Made by a program: the position numbers and the translations under genes | Origin: Verrucosispora sp. NA02020 | GTDB lineage: Bacteria; Actinomycetota; Actinomycetes; Mycobacteriales; Micromonosporaceae | Direction of reading: 5' to 3' | Length of the DNA stretch: 64,000 nt | NCBI RefSeq assembly: GCF_013364215.1 | Contig: NZ_CP054923.1 | Location: 3,596,001-3,660,000 of the forward strand | The notes under the pieces: model-generated | Database searches by the model: none | What the model was told of the DNA's origin: nothing | The model's input: the letters and a program-made list of their open reading frames with translations, nothing else | In this document: one piece after another, positions 28,116 through 36,897 of the stretch | How the letters are laid out: every line of letters begins with the position of its first letter | How positions within the stretch are numbered: the first letter of the stretch is position 1

Positions 28116-29087
28116 ATGCGAGTGGTCCAGGTAGTTCGTTTCGGGGGACCCGAGGTGCTGGTGCCGGCTCAGGTGCCAGATCCGGTGGCCGGACCGGACC
28201 AGGTCGTGGTCAGCGTGGCGGTGGCGGGGATGACGTTCGTCGAGACGCAGATCCGGCGTGGCACCGACAGGTGGCATGAACGGCCGGAGGTGCCGTACGT
28301 GCCGGGAACTCTGGTCGCCGGGCTGGTGAGCGCGGTCGGTGCGCAGGTGGATCCGGCGTGGCGGGGACGGCGCGTTCTGGCCCGCACGCGCGAGACCGGC
28401 GGTTTCGCCGAGCAGGTGGTGGCGCTGGTCGGGGATCTGTTTCCGGTGCCGGACGGCCTGGGGCTTCCGGAGGCCACCGCACTGTACAGCGATGGCAGCA
28501 CGGCGCAGGGGTTGGTCGAGCACGCCACGATCGGCGCCGGTGAGTGGGTTCTCGTCGAAGCGGCGGCAGGTGGGGTGGGCAGCCTGTTGGTGCAGCTCGC
28601 CCGTGCGGCGGGCGCGAGGGTGGTCGGAGCTGCGCGCGGGTCCCGGAAGCTCGATGTGGTCAGGGGCCTGGGCGCCGACGCGGTGGTCGACTACTCCGAA
28701 CCGGGCTGGGCCGGGCGGGTCCTCGAAGCGACCGGCGGCAGGGGAGCGGATGTGGTGTTCGACGGTGTCGGCGGCCCGATCGGGCGGGCCGCGTTCGAGG
28801 TGACGGCCCGTGGCGGTCGGTTCTCGGTGCACGGTGCGTCCAGCGGCGAGGCCACGGTCATCGAGCCCGCCGAGGCGCGTCGCAGGGGTGTGGAGGTGAT
28901 CGGCATCGAGCAGTTGTTCGGGTTCGGGCCGGAAGTGGCGCGGTGGGCGGAGCAGATGTTCGCCCGGGCGGCGGCGGGAGTGGTGCGGCCGGTCATCGGG
29001 CAGACCTTTCCGTTGGAACGTGCCGCCGATGCCCACGCGGCGATCGAGAACCGCACCGCAGTGGGGAAGACCCTGCTACTGATCTGA
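28116..29087 (+). CDS. NADPH:quinone oxidoreductase (zinc-free MDR)
   Basis: 323 residues from ATG 28116 (GGGAGCGGG upstream). Medium-chain reductase: MRVVQVVRFGGPEVL at the N-terminus, the nucleotide-binding motif AAAGGVGSLLVQLARAAG, the DVVFDGVGG region, and the C-terminal FPLERAADAHAAIENR. No zinc ligands. It reduces quinones or enones with NADPH. The MerR-type promoter upstream suggests induction by redox-cycling or electrophilic compounds. Confidence 0.88.
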   Translation: MRVVQVVRFGGPEVLVPAQVPDPVAGPDQVVVSVAVAGMTFVETQIRRGTDRWHERPEVPYVPGTLVAGLVSAVGAQVDPAWRGRRVLARTRETGGFAEQVVALVGDLFPVPDGLGLPEATALYSDGSTAQGLVEHATIGAGEWVLVEAAAGGVGSLLVQLARAAGARVVGAARGSRKLDVVRGLGADAVVDYSEPGWAGRVLEATGGRGADVVFDGVGGPIGRAAFEVTARGGRFSVHGASSGEATVIEPAEARRRGVEVIGIEQLFGFGPEVARWAEQMFARAAAGVVRPVIGQTFPLERAADAHAAIENRTAVGKTLLLI

Positions 29088-29105
29088 GCGCCTCGGAAAC
29101 CGACC

Positions 29106-29141
29106 GGGCTGCGTCGGGGCATCACTGCCCCGACGCAGCCC
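29106..29141. terminator. Bidirectional terminator
   Basis: Perfect 16-bp stem (29106-29121 with 29126-29141), loop TCAC, between the converging oxidoreductase and lectin genes. Confidence 0.75.
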
Positions 29142-29155
29142 CTGCTCCGGTGCGG

Positions 29156-29638
29156 TCAGAGCCAGTTCTTGTGCCACCTCTGGTAATTGCCGTTGTTGCA
29201 CGGTTCGGCGTAGGCCCATCCGCTGTAATTGTTGTCGGCACACCGGCCGGTCAATTCGTTCGCCACTCGCGACGGCTGCGTGAGGAAGTACCAGAATTGG
29301 AGCGGCTGGCTGTTCTCGCACGCTGCGGTGTAGAGGTCGCCGTTGTAGTTGGTGGAGAGGCATCGACCCGTGGCGACGTTCACCATGATGTATCGGTGGA
29401 CGATGGGGGCGGCGGGCAGGTCGTACCACTTCTGGTTGTTTCCGCCGTTGCAGGCCAGGGTGTAGACGGTGCCCGACGAGTTGCTGTCCAGGCAGAGCCC
29501 GGTCTGCACGTTGCGCAGGTGGTACACGGGCGCCGCTGCGGCGGACGCCGCCTGTGGCGCGGCGATCACCGTCATGAGGCTGGCGAGGAGGGTGATCACC
29601 ATGGTGAACAGCGCCCCGGCGGACTTGCTACGGATCAT
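29156..29638 (-). CDS. Secreted ricin-type beta-trefoil lectin
   Basis: 160 residues from ATG 29638 (GGGAG upstream; an upstream ATG at 29668 is less likely as it delays the signal peptide). The signal peptide ends near residue 35 (PQAASAAAA). The remainder is one beta-trefoil with three repeats, each with a QxW-like signature (NQKWYDL, LQFWYFL, YQRWHKN) and paired cysteines (GLCLD..LAC, GRCLS..AAC, GRCAD..EPC). No catalytic domain is attached. It is divergent from, and 235 bp away from, the CdtB-lectin gene; CdtA and CdtC of cytolethal distending toxins are also small ricin-like lectins, so a partner role is conceivable but unproven. Confidence 0.85.
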   Translation of the reverse strand: MIRSKSAGALFTMVITLLASLMTVIAAPQAASAAAAPVYHLRNVQTGLCLDSNSSGTVYTLACNGGNNQKWYDLPAAPIVHRYIMVNVATGRCLSTNYNGDLYTAACENSQPLQFWYFLTQPSRVANELTGRCADNNYSGWAYAEPCNNGNYQRWHKNWL

Positions 29639-29679
29639 TCTGCGGTCTCCCGGATGAGGTGATGACATTCGCCGTGGTT

Positions 29680-29699
29680 GCTCACGCTGAATAGTGAGC
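29680..29699. promoter_or_regulatory. Inverted repeat GCTCAC-N8-GTGAGC in the divergent lectin/CdtB promoter
   Basis: 6-bp perfect arms 42 bp upstream of the lectin start. The same 235-bp region also holds a direct repeat (AGTGAGCTTTGTGG near 29693, AGTGAACTTTGGG near 29787). The stretch is less GC-rich than its surroundings and must contain promoters for both genes. Confidence 0.35.
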
Positions 29700-29872
29700 T
29701 TTGTGGACGGCGGCGGCAGTCATTACATCGACACGGTTGTTGTCGGCGCAAGTTTCGATCCGGTGACCCTCTACACAAGATCTGTAGTGAACTTTGGGCG
29801 AGTGGTGTCGTAGCGGCGGATAAGTGTTGTCGGTCACGTGAACCATCGACCGCCCGGATCGTCGTCATCGGT

Positions 29873-32800
29873 ATGCGGGAAATTCGATCCACCGCGCGTG
29901 GGAAATCCATAGCGCGCTTCGTCCGAGCACTATCGACGCTGCTGCTGATACCGGTGGCGGTGCTGGCCCCCTCCCCGGCCCAGGCGACAGCACCGGCGGC
30001 GGCGGTCCAGACAGCCGCCGTCGACCCGGCCGCCGCGAACCTGACCGCTGCCAACCGGATCGAGCCCGTCGCCGGGATGCCCGACTGGTCCCGCGCGGGC
30101 TATCTGGGTGGCGCGCCGTTGCCGTCCGACGGCGACCTGGCCGGTGGCGCCTGCACGATCAGCACGGCTCGGCTCGCCAGCGAGTTCGGCGTCCGCGCGA
30201 ACGACAGCATCGACGACAGCAGCGGCCTTCAGGCCGCGATCGACCAGATCAAGGACTCCTGCTCGCCCTCGGGCAACCACCGCCGGCTCTCCCTGATCAC
30301 CCTGCCCGCCGGGCGGATCGACATCACCCGGCAGATCTACGTCGACGCCAGCTTCCTGATCCTGCGGGGTCAGGGCGCGGGCGACGGCGGCACCCGCGTC
30401 GTCTTCCGGCCGGGCGCCGACACCCGGTACGACACGCTGACCGCCGACGGCAGCCGGTGGCACCAGGACTCGATGATCTGGGGCACCGCCCCCGACGAGG
30501 GCAGGGGCGGCTGGATCTGGCCCGGTCGTGCGCTGTTCAAGGTGCAGACCCGCGAGGTCGCCGAGCGGTACCTGGACGAGTGGACCACGGCACCGCGCAA
30601 CCGCAAGGACCTGTTCGAGGGGTCGATCAACCAGCACTGGGCCTCGGGCGTGAAACTGGCTGCGGCCTCCGGCGACCCGGGCTTCTCGGCCCGTACCGGA
30701 CGCTCTGTGATCCACATCGACGCGGCGGCGAAGATGGACCGGTTCGTCGTCGGTGGCTACGTCTGGGTCGGCGCCGCGAACAGCCGGAACTTCTACGAGC
30801 AGCAGGGCCTGTCGCCGGACGACCCGGGCGTCCGCGAGAACCTGCACATGCGCCAGCAGATGTTCCGGGCGGTCCAGGTGGACCGCACCCGCAAGACCGT
30901 GACCCTCGACCGGCCGCTGGAGTACGACGTGCCGGTCGACTCGACGTCGGACGGCTCGGCGCCGATCGGCAGCACCGCCTACACCAGCAAGATCACGCCG
31001 TTGCGCGTGGTCGAAGGGGTCGGCTTCGAGAACTTCGCCTTCAGCCAGGAACTGCTGGACATGCCGAAGCACGGCGGTGGTCGCTACACCACGCCGCCGG
31101 GCGACGCGGTGCACAACTACGGCAACCTCGCGCCCGAGTACGCCATGCACGGCCTCGCCTTCAAGTGGGCCGCGAACAGTTGGGTGCGCGGACTGACCGG
31201 CACGATGACCGGCTCGCACCCGGTCGTCACGGAGGTCGCCCGCAACCTGCAGATCGAGCACAACACCTTCGACGGCGCGTGGAACAAGGGCAAGGGCGGC
31301 AACGGCTACCTGCGCGGCAGCCGGGTGTGGGACTCGCTCTGGGCCTACAACACCAGCCGGAACCTGCGGCACTTCACGTTCCAGTGGTCGGCCAGCGGCA
31401 ACGTGGCGTTCCGCAACGACCTCGACTCCGACCTCAACCTGCACGGCGGCTGGGAACGGTACAACCTGTTCGAGGGCAACACCGTACGCGTGCCGTACGA
31501 GCACCGGTCCGGCAACTGCACCGCGAACTGCGGCGGTGAGGGCGGCGAGCTGGAGGACGGCACCTGGTTCCCGATCTGGTGGGCGGCGGCGGCCAAGGCG
31601 ATCAAGTGGTCCGGTGCCTCCGGCCCGCAGAACGTCTTCCACCAGAACACCCTGATCAAGCAGTCCACGCCCGGCGGCCCGTTCCTGCCGTACGCGCCCT
31701 ACTCGGTGGGTAGCGGCAACAGCAGCGCGATCTACCAGTTCGGCTCCGACGCGAACAACCCGCGCGCGTTCGCCCCGTTGAGCCAGGGCGGCGCACCGAT
31801 CAAGGACTGGGCCGGGCGGGAGACCGCGACCTTCGACGGCCAGGGCGTCGTCGTCCGCAACGAGCGGTGGCCCTCCCTGTTCCTCCGCGACGTCGGCCAG
31901 CTCGATCCCCGGGACGAGAACCGCCAGGAGGTCATCACCTGGAACATGCAGGGAGCGGGGTCCGCGGCGGATGGCAGCTACCAGAACAAGTACCAAGAGG
32001 TGAGGAGCTTCCTCACGCAGAGCCAGGCATTTGTCGTAGCTCTGCAGGAAGCCGGAGTGCCCTCGCCGGGCATGACCCGTCTAGCCCAGCACCAGCAGAA
32101 TGTCTACGATCGAGGCAATGTCCCGAATGGCCCGGGATTCCCGACCGTCGATGAGTATCGCTGGGGCAGCGAAGGGCGCCCCGGTAGCGCGAGGTTGTAC
32201 TGGTTGCACACCGACACCTCACCGGCGGGCTTCGGGCGGGTCAACCTGGCGGTGGCCACCCGAGAGCCGGCGGACGAGGTCATCGTGGTCGCCGCCGGAC
32301 TCAACGGCTCCCGTCCCGCTCTCGGCGTGCGGCGCGGCGAGACGGTGTTCTTCACCGTGCACGGCTGGTCGCCCGGCGGCCCCGACACGCCAGCTCTGCT
32401 GCAGAACATTCGTACGCACATGCAGAACAACCCGGGCCCGAACGGTCCTTACGAATGGATCGTGCTCGGCGACTTCAACCGGGAACCGAACAATCTCCGT
32501 AACGCGCTGCCTGCGCAACAGTTCGGAGTGATGGATCCGCCTCAGCACACGCATCCCACCCAGAATCCGACGCACAGTTATGACTACGGGGTGACGGATT
32601 TCGGGGGCGGGGCGCCGACCCTGCTCAACGCCAGGACACTGACGACGACCGTCTCCTCGGATCACTTTCCCGTCCGGTACAGCCTGACGCTGCGCGCGGC
32701 TGCGGAGAACCCACCGCTTGCCACTCCGACGCTGCCGGGCCTGGCGTTGCTGCGCAACGCCGCCACCACGAACGTGGCCGACGTCGAGCCGGGCGGTGGC

Positions 32801-33589
32801 CCGCTGGTTCCGGACACCGCCTATGACGCGGGACGGGACCAGCGGTGGCGGCTGGACTGGGACTACGAGTTCGACGGTCACCTGCGGCTACAGAACGTGG
32901 CGGACGGCCGGTACATCGGGCTGGAGAGCAGCGCGCCGAACTCCCGCGCCACGCTCAGCTCGGCACGGAGGCTCGACCAGTTGTGGCGGCCGATCATCGC
33001 CGACAACGGCGCGTGGACGCTGCGGAACCACGTGAACGGACAACTGCTCACCGCCATCACGCCCGGTGACTTCCTGCTGGGTGTCCGGGACGCGGACGGT
33101 TCGGCGGAGCAGCTCTGGTTCTTCGCCTCCCAGACCGAGGTCGGGGAGCGGCGGGAGATCCGGCACGTGGCGACGTCGCCGCAAGGGGAGACCGAGATCG
33201 ATGTCGCCGATCCGGACGGCGTCGAGAATCGACCGGTGCGGCTGCTGCCGAACGACACGGCGACCGAAGGCTGGGAGCCGATCTTCGTCGGCCAGCGGGG
33301 TGCCGACCGCTGCTTCCATCTGCTCTTCGGTGACGAGTACCTGACGTCGTCGCCCGGCGGGACGGAGCCGCTGCCGGGTGGGCAGGTGGTACTGGAGCCG
33401 TACGCGCCGAACAGCGACGGCCAGGTGTGGTGCATGCACCAGGACACCGACTCGATGAGCATCTACAACATGACCGGGTTCCACGGTGCACCGGTTCCGT
33501 TGTACCTGACCGACCACGGGGTCCACGCCCAACTCACGGTGGAGTTCGCCGGCTCCGACGGCGTCGAGAACTGGCGCTGGGCGGACTGA
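29873..33589 (+). CDS. Secreted beta-helix / CdtB-like nuclease / double ricin-like multidomain protein
   Basis: 1238 residues from ATG 29873, where a signal peptide starts (cleavage near residue 37, PSPAQA). No strong ribosome site. Residues ~60-670: right-handed beta-helix of the pectate-lyase superfamily (ANDSIDDSSGLQAAIDQI; repeated N-rich rungs). Residues ~683-943: an endonuclease/exonuclease/phosphatase domain that looks specifically like CdtB: TWNMQG (Asn691), QEAG (Glu726), VNLAVATREPADEVIVV (Arg797), FFTVHGW (His830), GDFNREP (Asp867, Asn869), YDYGVT (Asp904), SDHFPV (Asp930, His931). All catalytic and metal residues of CdtB/DNase I are kept. Residues ~953-1085 and ~1094-1238: two beta-trefoil-like regions (DQRWRLDW, DQLWRPI, EQLWFFA; GQVWCMH). 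Role unknown; toxin or extracellular DNase are both possible. Confidence 0.85.
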   Translation: MREIRSTARGKSIARFVRALSTLLLIPVAVLAPSPAQATAPAAAVQTAAVDPAAANLTAANRIEPVAGMPDWSRAGYLGGAPLPSDGDLAGGACTISTARLASEFGVRANDSIDDSSGLQAAIDQIKDSCSPSGNHRRLSLITLPAGRIDITRQIYVDASFLILRGQGAGDGGTRVVFRPGADTRYDTLTADGSRWHQDSMIWGTAPDEGRGGWIWPGRALFKVQTREVAERYLDEWTTAPRNRKDLFEGSINQHWASGVKLAAASGDPGFSARTGRSVIHIDAAAKMDRFVVGGYVWVGAANSRNFYEQQGLSPDDPGVRENLHMRQQMFRAVQVDRTRKTVTLDRPLEYDVPVDSTSDGSAPIGSTAYTSKITPLRVVEGVGFENFAFSQELLDMPKHGGGRYTTPPGDAVHNYGNLAPEYAMHGLAFKWAANSWVRGLTGTMTGSHPVVTEVARNLQIEHNTFDGAWNKGKGGNGYLRGSRVWDSLWAYNTSRNLRHFTFQWSASGNVAFRNDLDSDLNLHGGWERYNLFEGNTVRVPYEHRSGNCTANCGGEGGELEDGTWFPIWWAAAAKAIKWSGASGPQNVFHQNTLIKQSTPGGPFLPYAPYSVGSGNSSAIYQFGSDANNPRAFAPLSQGGAPIKDWAGRETATFDGQGVVVRNERWPSLFLRDVGQLDPRDENRQEVITWNMQGAGSAADGSYQNKYQEVRSFLTQSQAFVVALQEAGVPSPGMTRLAQHQQNVYDRGNVPNGPGFPTVDEYRWGSEGRPGSARLYWLHTDTSPAGFGRVNLAVATREPADEVIVVAAGLNGSRPALGVRRGETVFFTVHGWSPGGPDTPALLQNIRTHMQNNPGPNGPYEWIVLGDFNREPNNLRNALPAQQFGVMDPPQHTHPTQNPTHSYDYGVTDFGGGAPTLLNARTLTTTVSSDHFPVRYSLTLRAAAENPPLATPTLPGLALLRNAATTNVADVEPGGGPLVPDTAYDAGRDQRWRLDWDYEFDGHLRLQNVADGRYIGLESSAPNSRATLSSARRLDQLWRPIIADNGAWTLRNHVNGQLLTAITPGDFLLGVRDADGSAEQLWFFASQTEVGERREIRHVATSPQGETEIDVADPDGVENRPVRLLPNDTATEGWEPIFVGQRGADRCFHLLFGDEYLTSSPGGTEPLPGGQVVLEPYAPNSDGQVWCMHQDTDSMSIYNMTGFHGAPVPLYLTDHGVHAQLTVEFAGSDGVENWRWAD

Positions 33590-33597
33590 CTCACGTC

Positions 33598-33637
33598 GAG
33601 GCGGCCCCAGGCCGGGCAGGTCGCCTGGGGCCGCCTC
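33598..33637 (+). terminator. Strong terminator after the CdtB-like gene
   Basis: Perfect 15-bp GC stem (33598-33612 with 33623-33637), 10-nt loop, nine bases after the stop codon. Confidence 0.8.
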
Positions 33638-33702
33638 AGCCGGCGCACCGATACCGACGAATGAGATTCCCGCGCCGTTGGTGCGGGAGGAAGGAACTCG
33701 CC

Positions 33703-34452
33703 ATGGAGCGACTTCAGGGTAAGACCGCGCTGGTCACGGGCGGAGCGATGGGAATGGGAGCGGCAACCGTACGCCGGTTCGTGACGGAGGGCGCCCACGT
33801 GGTCATCGCCGACGTCAACCGCACCGTGGCGGAGGCGCTCGCCGCGGAACTCGGGCCGCAGGCCGTCGCCGAGAGACTCGACGTCCGGTCGGCAGAGGAG
33901 TGGGCAGCCCTCGTCGGGCGGACGGAGGAGCGCTTCGGCTCCGTCGACATCCTGGTCAACAACGCCGGCATCGCCGACCCCGCTCCACTGGAGCAGTGGG
34001 ACGCCGCGCGGTTGCAGCGCACGTTGGACGTCAACCTGATCGGTGTCTTCAACGGCATCCAGGCCGTCGTCCCGGCGATGAAGCGGGCCGGCGGCGGATC
34101 GATCGTCAACATCGGCTCCGTCGGCGCTCTCCAGGGCGTGCCGAGGATGTCCGGCTACGTGGTGTCGAAGTGGGGCGTACGGGGCCTGACCAAGACCGCC
34201 GCGCTGGAGTTGGGCGTCCACGGGATCCGTGTGAACGCGGTGCACCCCGGCCAGATCCAGACGCCGATGACCGAAGGCGTCACGTTCGACACGAGCAACG
34301 TCGCGCTTGGCCGGGTCGGGCAGCCGGACGACATCGCCCGGATCGTCCTCTTCTTCGCCAGCGACGACTCGACGTTCGTCACCGGCAGCGAGGTGGCGGG
34401 CGACGGTGGGCAGATCGCCGGCCCGGCCGACTACCAGGGTCTGCCGCAATGA
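33703..34452 (+). CDS. SDR oxidoreductase, hydroxysteroid-dehydrogenase-like
   Basis: 249 residues from ATG 33703 (GGAGGAAGG upstream). Classical SDR: TGGAMGMG cofactor motif, NNAG, Ser in NIGSVGAL, Tyr-Lys in YVVSKWG. The sequence pattern (MERLQGKTALVTGG, VHPGQIQTPM, GSEVAGDGG) is that of 3-alpha/20-beta-hydroxysteroid dehydrogenase-type enzymes. NAD(P)-dependent; substrate not deducible. Single-gene unit between terminators. Confidence 0.85.
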   Translation: MERLQGKTALVTGGAMGMGAATVRRFVTEGAHVVIADVNRTVAEALAAELGPQAVAERLDVRSAEEWAALVGRTEERFGSVDILVNNAGIADPAPLEQWDAARLQRTLDVNLIGVFNGIQAVVPAMKRAGGGSIVNIGSVGALQGVPRMSGYVVSKWGVRGLTKTAALELGVHGIRVNAVHPGQIQTPMTEGVTFDTSNVALGRVGQPDDIARIVLFFASDDSTFVTGSEVAGDGGQIAGPADYQGLPQ

Positions 34453-34491
34453 CGGGCACGCCACACCCGAGGGTGGGAGAGGGGTGCGGCC

Positions 34492-35232
34492 TCAGGTGAA
34501 CCGGCGGACCTGATCGCGGCGGTGGCCCCAGACGGTGAGTCCGGCGAGGACCGTGATCCAGACCGCGAGCATCACCAGTGACAGTGGCCCGACGGACTCC
34601 CCGGTGAGCGCGACCAGCACCAGGTCGGTCGCGCCCCGGGTGGGTACGAAGGGTGCGATCTGCTCGATGATCTTCGGCGTGTCCGCGTCGTCGAAGAACA
34701 TCCCGCCGGCCACCGCCAGCGGCAGGAAGCCGACGCTGTTGGCGATGGCGGCCACCCGCATCGACATCAGGTAGCCCATCGCCAGCCCCAGCAGGGTGAA
34801 GGTCACCACCGCGACCATCAGCGCCCCCGCCGCCAGCAGTACCCGTGACGGCGGCGCCGAGGCGGCGGTGAACACGCCGGCCACCAGCAGGATCGGGATG
34901 ACCGCCGCGGCGACGACCGCCAGCCCGACCAGCAGATAGCCGGACATCTGCGGCCCGATTCCACCGGGCAGGGTGCGCAGATAGTTTCCCCAGGCCGACT
35001 CCCGCTGCGCCGCGATCGCCACGCTGAAGTGACCGACACAGGCCATGAGCACCCCGAACACCACCAGGGTCGCGGTGGCCGAGGTGATCGCCACCGGGTC
35101 CTGGCCGATGAAGGGTACGACGAAGAACACCATGACTCCGACCGGAACCAGTGCCACGGTCAGGAACATGGTGGGCGTCCGGATGGTGTCGGCGAGGTTC
35201 CGCCGCGTGTAGGTCATGGTCAAGGAGGACAT
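34492..35232 (-). CDS. ABC-2 type transporter permease
   Basis: 246 residues, six hydrophobic segments, start ATG 35232 with AAAGG upstream. Pattern of ABC-2 (DrrB-like) exporters. It is the last gene of a four-gene minus-strand unit: TetR, SDR, ATPase, permease. It probably exports a small hydrophobic compound together with the ATPase. Confidence 0.85.
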   Translation of the reverse strand: MSSLTMTYTRRNLADTIRTPTMFLTVALVPVGVMVFFVVPFIGQDPVAITSATATLVVFGVLMACVGHFSVAIAAQRESAWGNYLRTLPGGIGPQMSGYLLVGLAVVAAAVIPILLVAGVFTAASAPPSRVLLAAGALMVAVVTFTLLGLAMGYLMSMRVAAIANSVGFLPLAVAGGMFFDDADTPKIIEQIAPFVPTRGATDLVLVALTGESVGPLSLVMLAVWITVLAGLTVWGHRRDQVRRFT

Positions 35233-35248
35233 CGAACGGCCTTTCCGG

Positions 35249-36127
35249 TCAGGTGGTCCGCCGATCGCCGGTGATCGCCAGGAAGGCGTCCTCCAGCGAG
35301 GCGGATTCGATCTCGATGTCGGTGAAGGACGCGCCGGCGGTCACCAGTTCCCGGACCAGCGCGGCGGCATCGTTGGTGAGCAGATGGGCGCGGTCGTCGT
35401 CCGGCTCGATCGAGGCGACTCCGCTGAGTGCGGGCAGCACCGGGTCGGTCAGTGTGACCCGCTTGAGCCGTACCCGGCCACGGATCTCGGCGATACCGCC
35501 ATCGGCGATGACCCGGCCCTGGTCCATCACCACCACCCGGTCGGCCAGTGCCTCCACCTCCTCGATGTAGTGGCTGGTCAGCAGCACGGCTCCACCGTCG
35601 GCGTGGAAGGACCGGATGCCGTCCCACAACGCCCGCCGGGCGTCCACGTCGAGACCGGTGGTGGGTTCGTCCAGGAACACCAGCCGGGGCCGCCCGGCGA
35701 AGGCCAGCGCGACCGCGACCCGCCGCTGCTGTCCGCCGGAAAGACCGCCGGCCTGCCGGTCGGCCAACGAGGTGAGGTCGAAGCGGTCGAGTAGTTCGGC
35801 CCGGTCCACCGGATCGGGGAAGTGCGCCGAGACGAAGTCCACCAGTTCGGCGACCCGCCAGGTCTCCGGGAGCCCGGTCTCCTGCGGCGTCACGCCGATC
35901 ATGCGTCGGGTCGACTCGCTGCGCGGGTCACCGCCGCACAGCTCGACACTGCCGGAACTGGGCCGGAGCAGGCCGGTCATGACGTTGATCAGGGTGGACT
36001 TTCCGGCACCGTTGGGGCCCAGCAGTCCGAGTACCTGCCCGGCCGGGATGTCCAGGGACACACCGTCGAGCGCGGCCTTGTCGTGGTAGCGGCGGGTGAG
36101 GTCGCGTACGCGGGCGAGGACGGTCAT
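35249..36127 (-). CDS. ABC transporter ATP-binding protein (DrrA/ABC-2 class)
   Basis: 292 residues. Walker A GPNGAGKST, signature LSGGQQRR, Walker B LVFLDEPTTGLD, H-loop SHYIEE. The C-terminal ~70 residues form the extension typical of antibiotic-export ATPases. The start ATG 36127 overlaps the SDR stop (ATGA), so the genes are translationally coupled. Confidence 0.9.
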   Translation of the reverse strand: MTVLARVRDLTRRYHDKAALDGVSLDIPAGQVLGLLGPNGAGKSTLINVMTGLLRPSSGSVELCGGDPRSESTRRMIGVTPQETGLPETWRVAELVDFVSAHFPDPVDRAELLDRFDLTSLADRQAGGLSGGQQRRVAVALAFAGRPRLVFLDEPTTGLDVDARRALWDGIRSFHADGGAVLLTSHYIEEVEALADRVVVMDQGRVIADGGIAEIRGRVRLKRVTLTDPVLPALSGVASIEPDDDRAHLLTNDAAALVRELVTAGASFTDIEIESASLEDAFLAITGDRRTT

Positions 36128-36897
36128 GCGGCGGCCTCCGGGACCTGTCGGTGCGGGTCGGACATGATCGACGGAAGGTCGGGGAAGGCGAACGGGCTCG
36201 GGTCACCGTGCGGTACGACCGGCCACGCCTGCCCGGTCCCGCCGCGTGTCAGCACCAGCTCGGCGACCTCGGCGACCCGTTCGGGCGACAGGACGGCCAC
36301 TCCCAGGTCGCTGATGAAGGGGACCGCCTCCCCCAGGATCGGGGTGTCGACGAAGGTGGGGCACAGCGCGTTGACGGTGACGCCCCGGGCGGCCACGATC
36401 GGCGCGACGGAGCGGACCAGCCCGATCACCGCGTGTTTGGTGGCGGCGTAGAGCGGGTTCATCGGGCTCTCGCTCAGGCCGGCCAGGCTGGAGGTGGCCA
36501 GGATCGCGCCGGATCCCTGCGCGGTGAACACCCCCAGAGCGGCGTGCAGCCCGTAGACCACCCCGTCGAGGTTGACCGAGACCAGGTCGCGGTAGTGCTC
36601 GGGCCGGAAATCGTCGGTGAAGCTGCCCTGTTCACCGATTCCGGCGTTCAGCACGGCGACGTCGAGGCGGCCGAAGTGCGTGGTCGCGGCCTGGACGGCG
36701 GCGATGTTGTCGGCCAGCCGGGCGACGTCGGTACGCACGAAGGCGCCGGCAACCTCCCGGGCGACCGCTTCCCCGGCCGGATCGACGTCGGCGATGACGA
36801 CGCGGGCGCCGCCGGCCGCGAAGCGACGGGCGATGGCCGCACCGATTCCGCTGGCGCCACCGGTGACGAGTGCGACTGTGCCGTCGAGGGGGTTCAT
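36124..36897 (-). CDS. SDR oxidoreductase
   Basis: 257 residues from ATG 36897, overlapping the TetR stop by four bases. TGGASGIG, NAGIG, Ser in ATSSLAG, Tyr-Lys in YAATKHA. Resembles bacterial cyclohexanol/oxoacyl-type SDRs. Placed between a TetR repressor and an ABC exporter it may modify the compound that is sensed and exported. Confidence 0.85.
   Translation of the reverse strand: MNPLDGTVALVTGGASGIGAAIARRFAAGGARVVIADVDPAGEAVAREVAGAFVRTDVARLADNIAAVQAATTHFGRLDVAVLNAGIGEQGSFTDDFRPEHYRDLVSVNLDGVVYGLHAALGVFTAQGSGAILATSSLAGLSESPMNPLYAATKHAVIGLVRSVAPIVAARGVTVNALCPTFVDTPILGEAVPFISDLGVAVLSPERVAEVAELVLTRGGTGQAWPVVPHGDPSPFAFPDLPSIMSDPHRQVPEAAA

Noticed and set aside
29930..31996. 688-codon minus-strand frame opposite the CdtB-like gene
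   Set aside because: Repetitive Val/Arg/Asp composition without motifs; a shadow of the beta-helix coding region.
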